Position numbers and translations under genes: made by a program
The notes under the pieces: generated by a model
What the model was told of the DNA's origin: nothing
Database searches by the model: none
The model's input: the letters and a program-made list of their open reading frames with translations, nothing else
In this document: in pieces, positions 4,790 to 6,230 of the stretch
Layout: each line of letters begins with the position of its first letter
How positions within the stretch are numbered: the first letter of the stretch is position 1
Source: Burkholderiales bacterium
GTDB lineage: Bacteria; Pseudomonadota; Gammaproteobacteria; Burkholderiales; Casimicrobiaceae
DNA: 6,230 nucleotides
Direction of reading: 5' to 3'
Assembly (NCBI GenBank): GCA_031283405.1
Contig: JAITBX010000158.1
Coordinates: 1 to 6,230, forward strand

Positions 4790-6230
4790 GGAGTGTTTTC
4801 TGTCGCGTCTGTCGATCTTTCTGTTTTTTCTGAGCGCGGCACTGTTGGCGGCGGGATTTGCAGTAACGGAGATCAGAAGCTTTTGGGTAGTTGGGAGGGC
4901 GCGCGAAATGCTTTGGATGGCGTTGATCGTCGGCATTCCTTGCGCAGCGCTGGCTTGGTGGCGGCGTTGGCCGCCGTGCAATCTTCTGCTCATTGTTTGG
5001 GGACTCTTGGCGGTGCTTCACTTGGGGGCGGCGACAGTGTTGGCCGCCGTTTTGTTGAGCGCTGCCGCAGTGGGGTTGGGCGCTTTTCTGACGAGCGGTC
5101 TGGGGCGCAGCCGATGGGCGATATCCTGGCTGATCGGTTTGTTGATGATCGGCGGCACTCTGGGCTGGCTGCTGCCGTGGCCGATTCATTATCGAAGCGT
5201 TTACCTCGCCATTTTGATAGCGGTTATTCTGTGGCGTTTTCGCATTCTTCGCCGCGCTTGGCGCGATACTCAGGCGGCGTGGCGACTGGCTATTCGGCGC
5301 GCGCCGCGTATGGCGTTTGCCGCGTTGCTGATGGCGGGACTGGCCTCCATGATGCTATGGCTGCCGACACTTCAGTTCGATGATGTTGCCTATCATCTCG
5401 GCCTGCCTGTACAACTTCTGAACAATCACTATTATCGGCTTGATGCACAATCCCAAATCTGGGCGCTGGCGCCGTGGTTGGGAGATACGTTGCACGGAGC
5501 GGTAACGGTCATTGTCGGTGAGGATGGCCGCGGTGCCATGAACGGCGTGTGGATGATCCTGCTGTTGTATTTTGTGTGGGCGCTGGCGCGGGCGTTGCGG
5601 TTGGCGCACCGTGAACGTTGGTTGGCGGTCATGCTGGCGGCGAGTCAACCGGCGCTATTTGCGTTGCTTGGCGGCATGCAGACGGAACTGCCGTTGACGG
5701 TATTTCTGGCGGCAGCCGTCGTTCTGGTTTTGCGCGAGAAGCAGAGAGAACAACGCACGGACGGCGGATCGTCCAACTTGATGCCGCTGATGCTGGTGAC
5801 GGCGGGATTGCTGGCGCTCAAGGCTTCGGCGGTTGTCTGGGTCGCGCCCTTGGCGGTTTGGGCATTGTGGCGGCGAAATTTGCGGCACGATGTTAAAGCA
5901 TTGAGCGTGGGGTTTCTTCTTTGCGTGGTGTGGGCGGGGTCGAGCTATGCCTATGCTTGGGGGGTGGCGGGCAACCCGGTGTTGCCGCTATTCAACGATA
6001 TTTTCCAATCGCCTTATCTTCCGCCGATTCGCCTGACCGATATGCGTTGGTTTGACGGCATTCGCTTGACACTGCCGTGGGATTTGACGTTCAAAACAAG
6101 CCGCTTTTCCGAAGCTCCTCCGGGGGCGATCGGCTTCGGTGTTTTGATGCTGGTAGCGGGAGGCGGCATGGCGATGACCGTGTCGGTAACAGCGCGTTCG
6201 GCGTTCGTTTTTTTGTTGATTGCGTTTTTT
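4782..6230 (+). CDS. Polytopic GT-C-like membrane glycosyltransferase, 3' end beyond the window
   Basis: An uninterrupted frame of 483 codons from the ATG at 4782 to the last base of the window, so the protein is C-terminally incomplete here. It is highly hydrophobic, with about ten or more membrane segments, for example near residues 7-28, 43-60, 67-104, 112-133, 138-151, 176-195, 253-273, 303-317, 335-364 and 373-393. After the helix at 176-195 comes FDDVAYHLGLP (199-209), which resembles the acidic first periplasmic loop of GT-C enzymes of the PMT/ArnT type. A later loop has AGNPVLPLFNDIFQSPY (396-412), a pattern I associate with large uncharacterised membrane glycosyltransferases. It probably uses the lipid-linked sugar made by the preceding GT2 enzyme. 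The start overlaps that gene by 8 bp, with GAGG 3 bases upstream; ATG 4773 is an in-frame alternative. The GT-C assignment is by motif and context only. Confidence 0.75.
   Translation, partial: MSKECFLSRLSIFLFFLSAALLAAGFAVTEIRSFWVVGRAREMLWMALIVGIPCAALAWWRRWPPCNLLLIVWGLLAVLHLGAATVLAAVLLSAAAVGLGAFLTSGLGRSRWAISWLIGLLMIGGTLGWLLPWPIHYRSVYLAILIAVILWRFRILRRAWRDTQAAWRLAIRRAPRMAFAALLMAGLASMMLWLPTLQFDDVAYHLGLPVQLLNNHYYRLDAQSQIWALAPWLGDTLHGAVTVIVGEDGRGAMNGVWMILLLYFVWALARALRLAHRERWLAVMLAASQPALFALLGGMQTELPLTVFLAAAVVLVLREKQREQRTDGGSSNLMPLMLVTAGLLALKASAVVWVAPLAVWALWRRNLRHDVKALSVGFLLCVVWAGSSYAYAWGVAGNPVLPLFNDIFQSPYLPPIRLTDMRWFDGIRLTLPWDLTFKTSRFSEAPPGAIGFGVLMLVAGGGMAMTVSVTARSAFVFLLIAFF

Noticed and set aside
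4793..5383. Plus-strand frame of 196 codons in the region after the GT2 gene
   Set aside because: It is an out-of-frame reading of the GT-C-like gene, which is open from 4782 to the window end with a consistent membrane-protein pattern.

Overview
The window looks like chromosomal DNA of a betaproteobacterium of moderately high GC. The best support is the DnaX protein, a YbaB/EbfC protein ending in the PPGFKMPF tail shared with E. coli YbaB, and a short 4.5S-type SRP RNA placed just upstream of dnaX. No genus can be named from the sequence alone, and I see no insertion sequence, tRNA, rRNA, CRISPR array or phage gene.

Layout. Positions 1-164 are a leader with several small inverted repeats, one of which covers the ribosome binding site of a single-domain cupin gene (165-554, +). 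An AraC-family regulator (544-1278, -) converges on it, and the two reading frames overlap by 11 bp. Positions 1279-1385 hold back-to-back promoters: a weak candidate for araC and a good one (TTGGTA-17-TATAAT) for the SRP RNA gene (about 1386-1485, +). A 138-bp leader with a long inverted repeat leads into dnaX (1620-3305), followed by ebfC/ybaB (3372-3692) and a terminator-like hairpin (3700-3750). Then comes a membrane-glycosylation pair: a polyprenyl-phosphate glycosyltransferase of family GT2 (3767-4789) and, overlapping it by 8 bp, a polytopic GT-C-like membrane protein that is open from 4782 to the window end.

How the parts fit. SRP RNA-dnaX-ebfC is a housekeeping block (protein targeting, replicase clamp loading, nucleoid protein). 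The recR gene that commonly follows ebfC is absent and the glycan pair sits in its place. The two glycosyltransferases form a plausible donor/acceptor pair: the GT2 enzyme would load a sugar onto undecaprenyl phosphate at the inner face of the membrane, and the GT-C protein would use that lipid-linked sugar on the periplasmic side.

The most notable signal is inside dnaX. An in-frame A AAA AAC slippery heptamer lies in the hinge, is followed at once by a -1 frame TGA, and has a potential stem-loop about 5 nt downstream. This is the same architecture as the E. coli programmed frameshift that makes the gamma subunit, and it predicts a 396-residue gamma next to the 561-residue tau. The heptamer sits in the third copy of a 15-bp tandem repeat.
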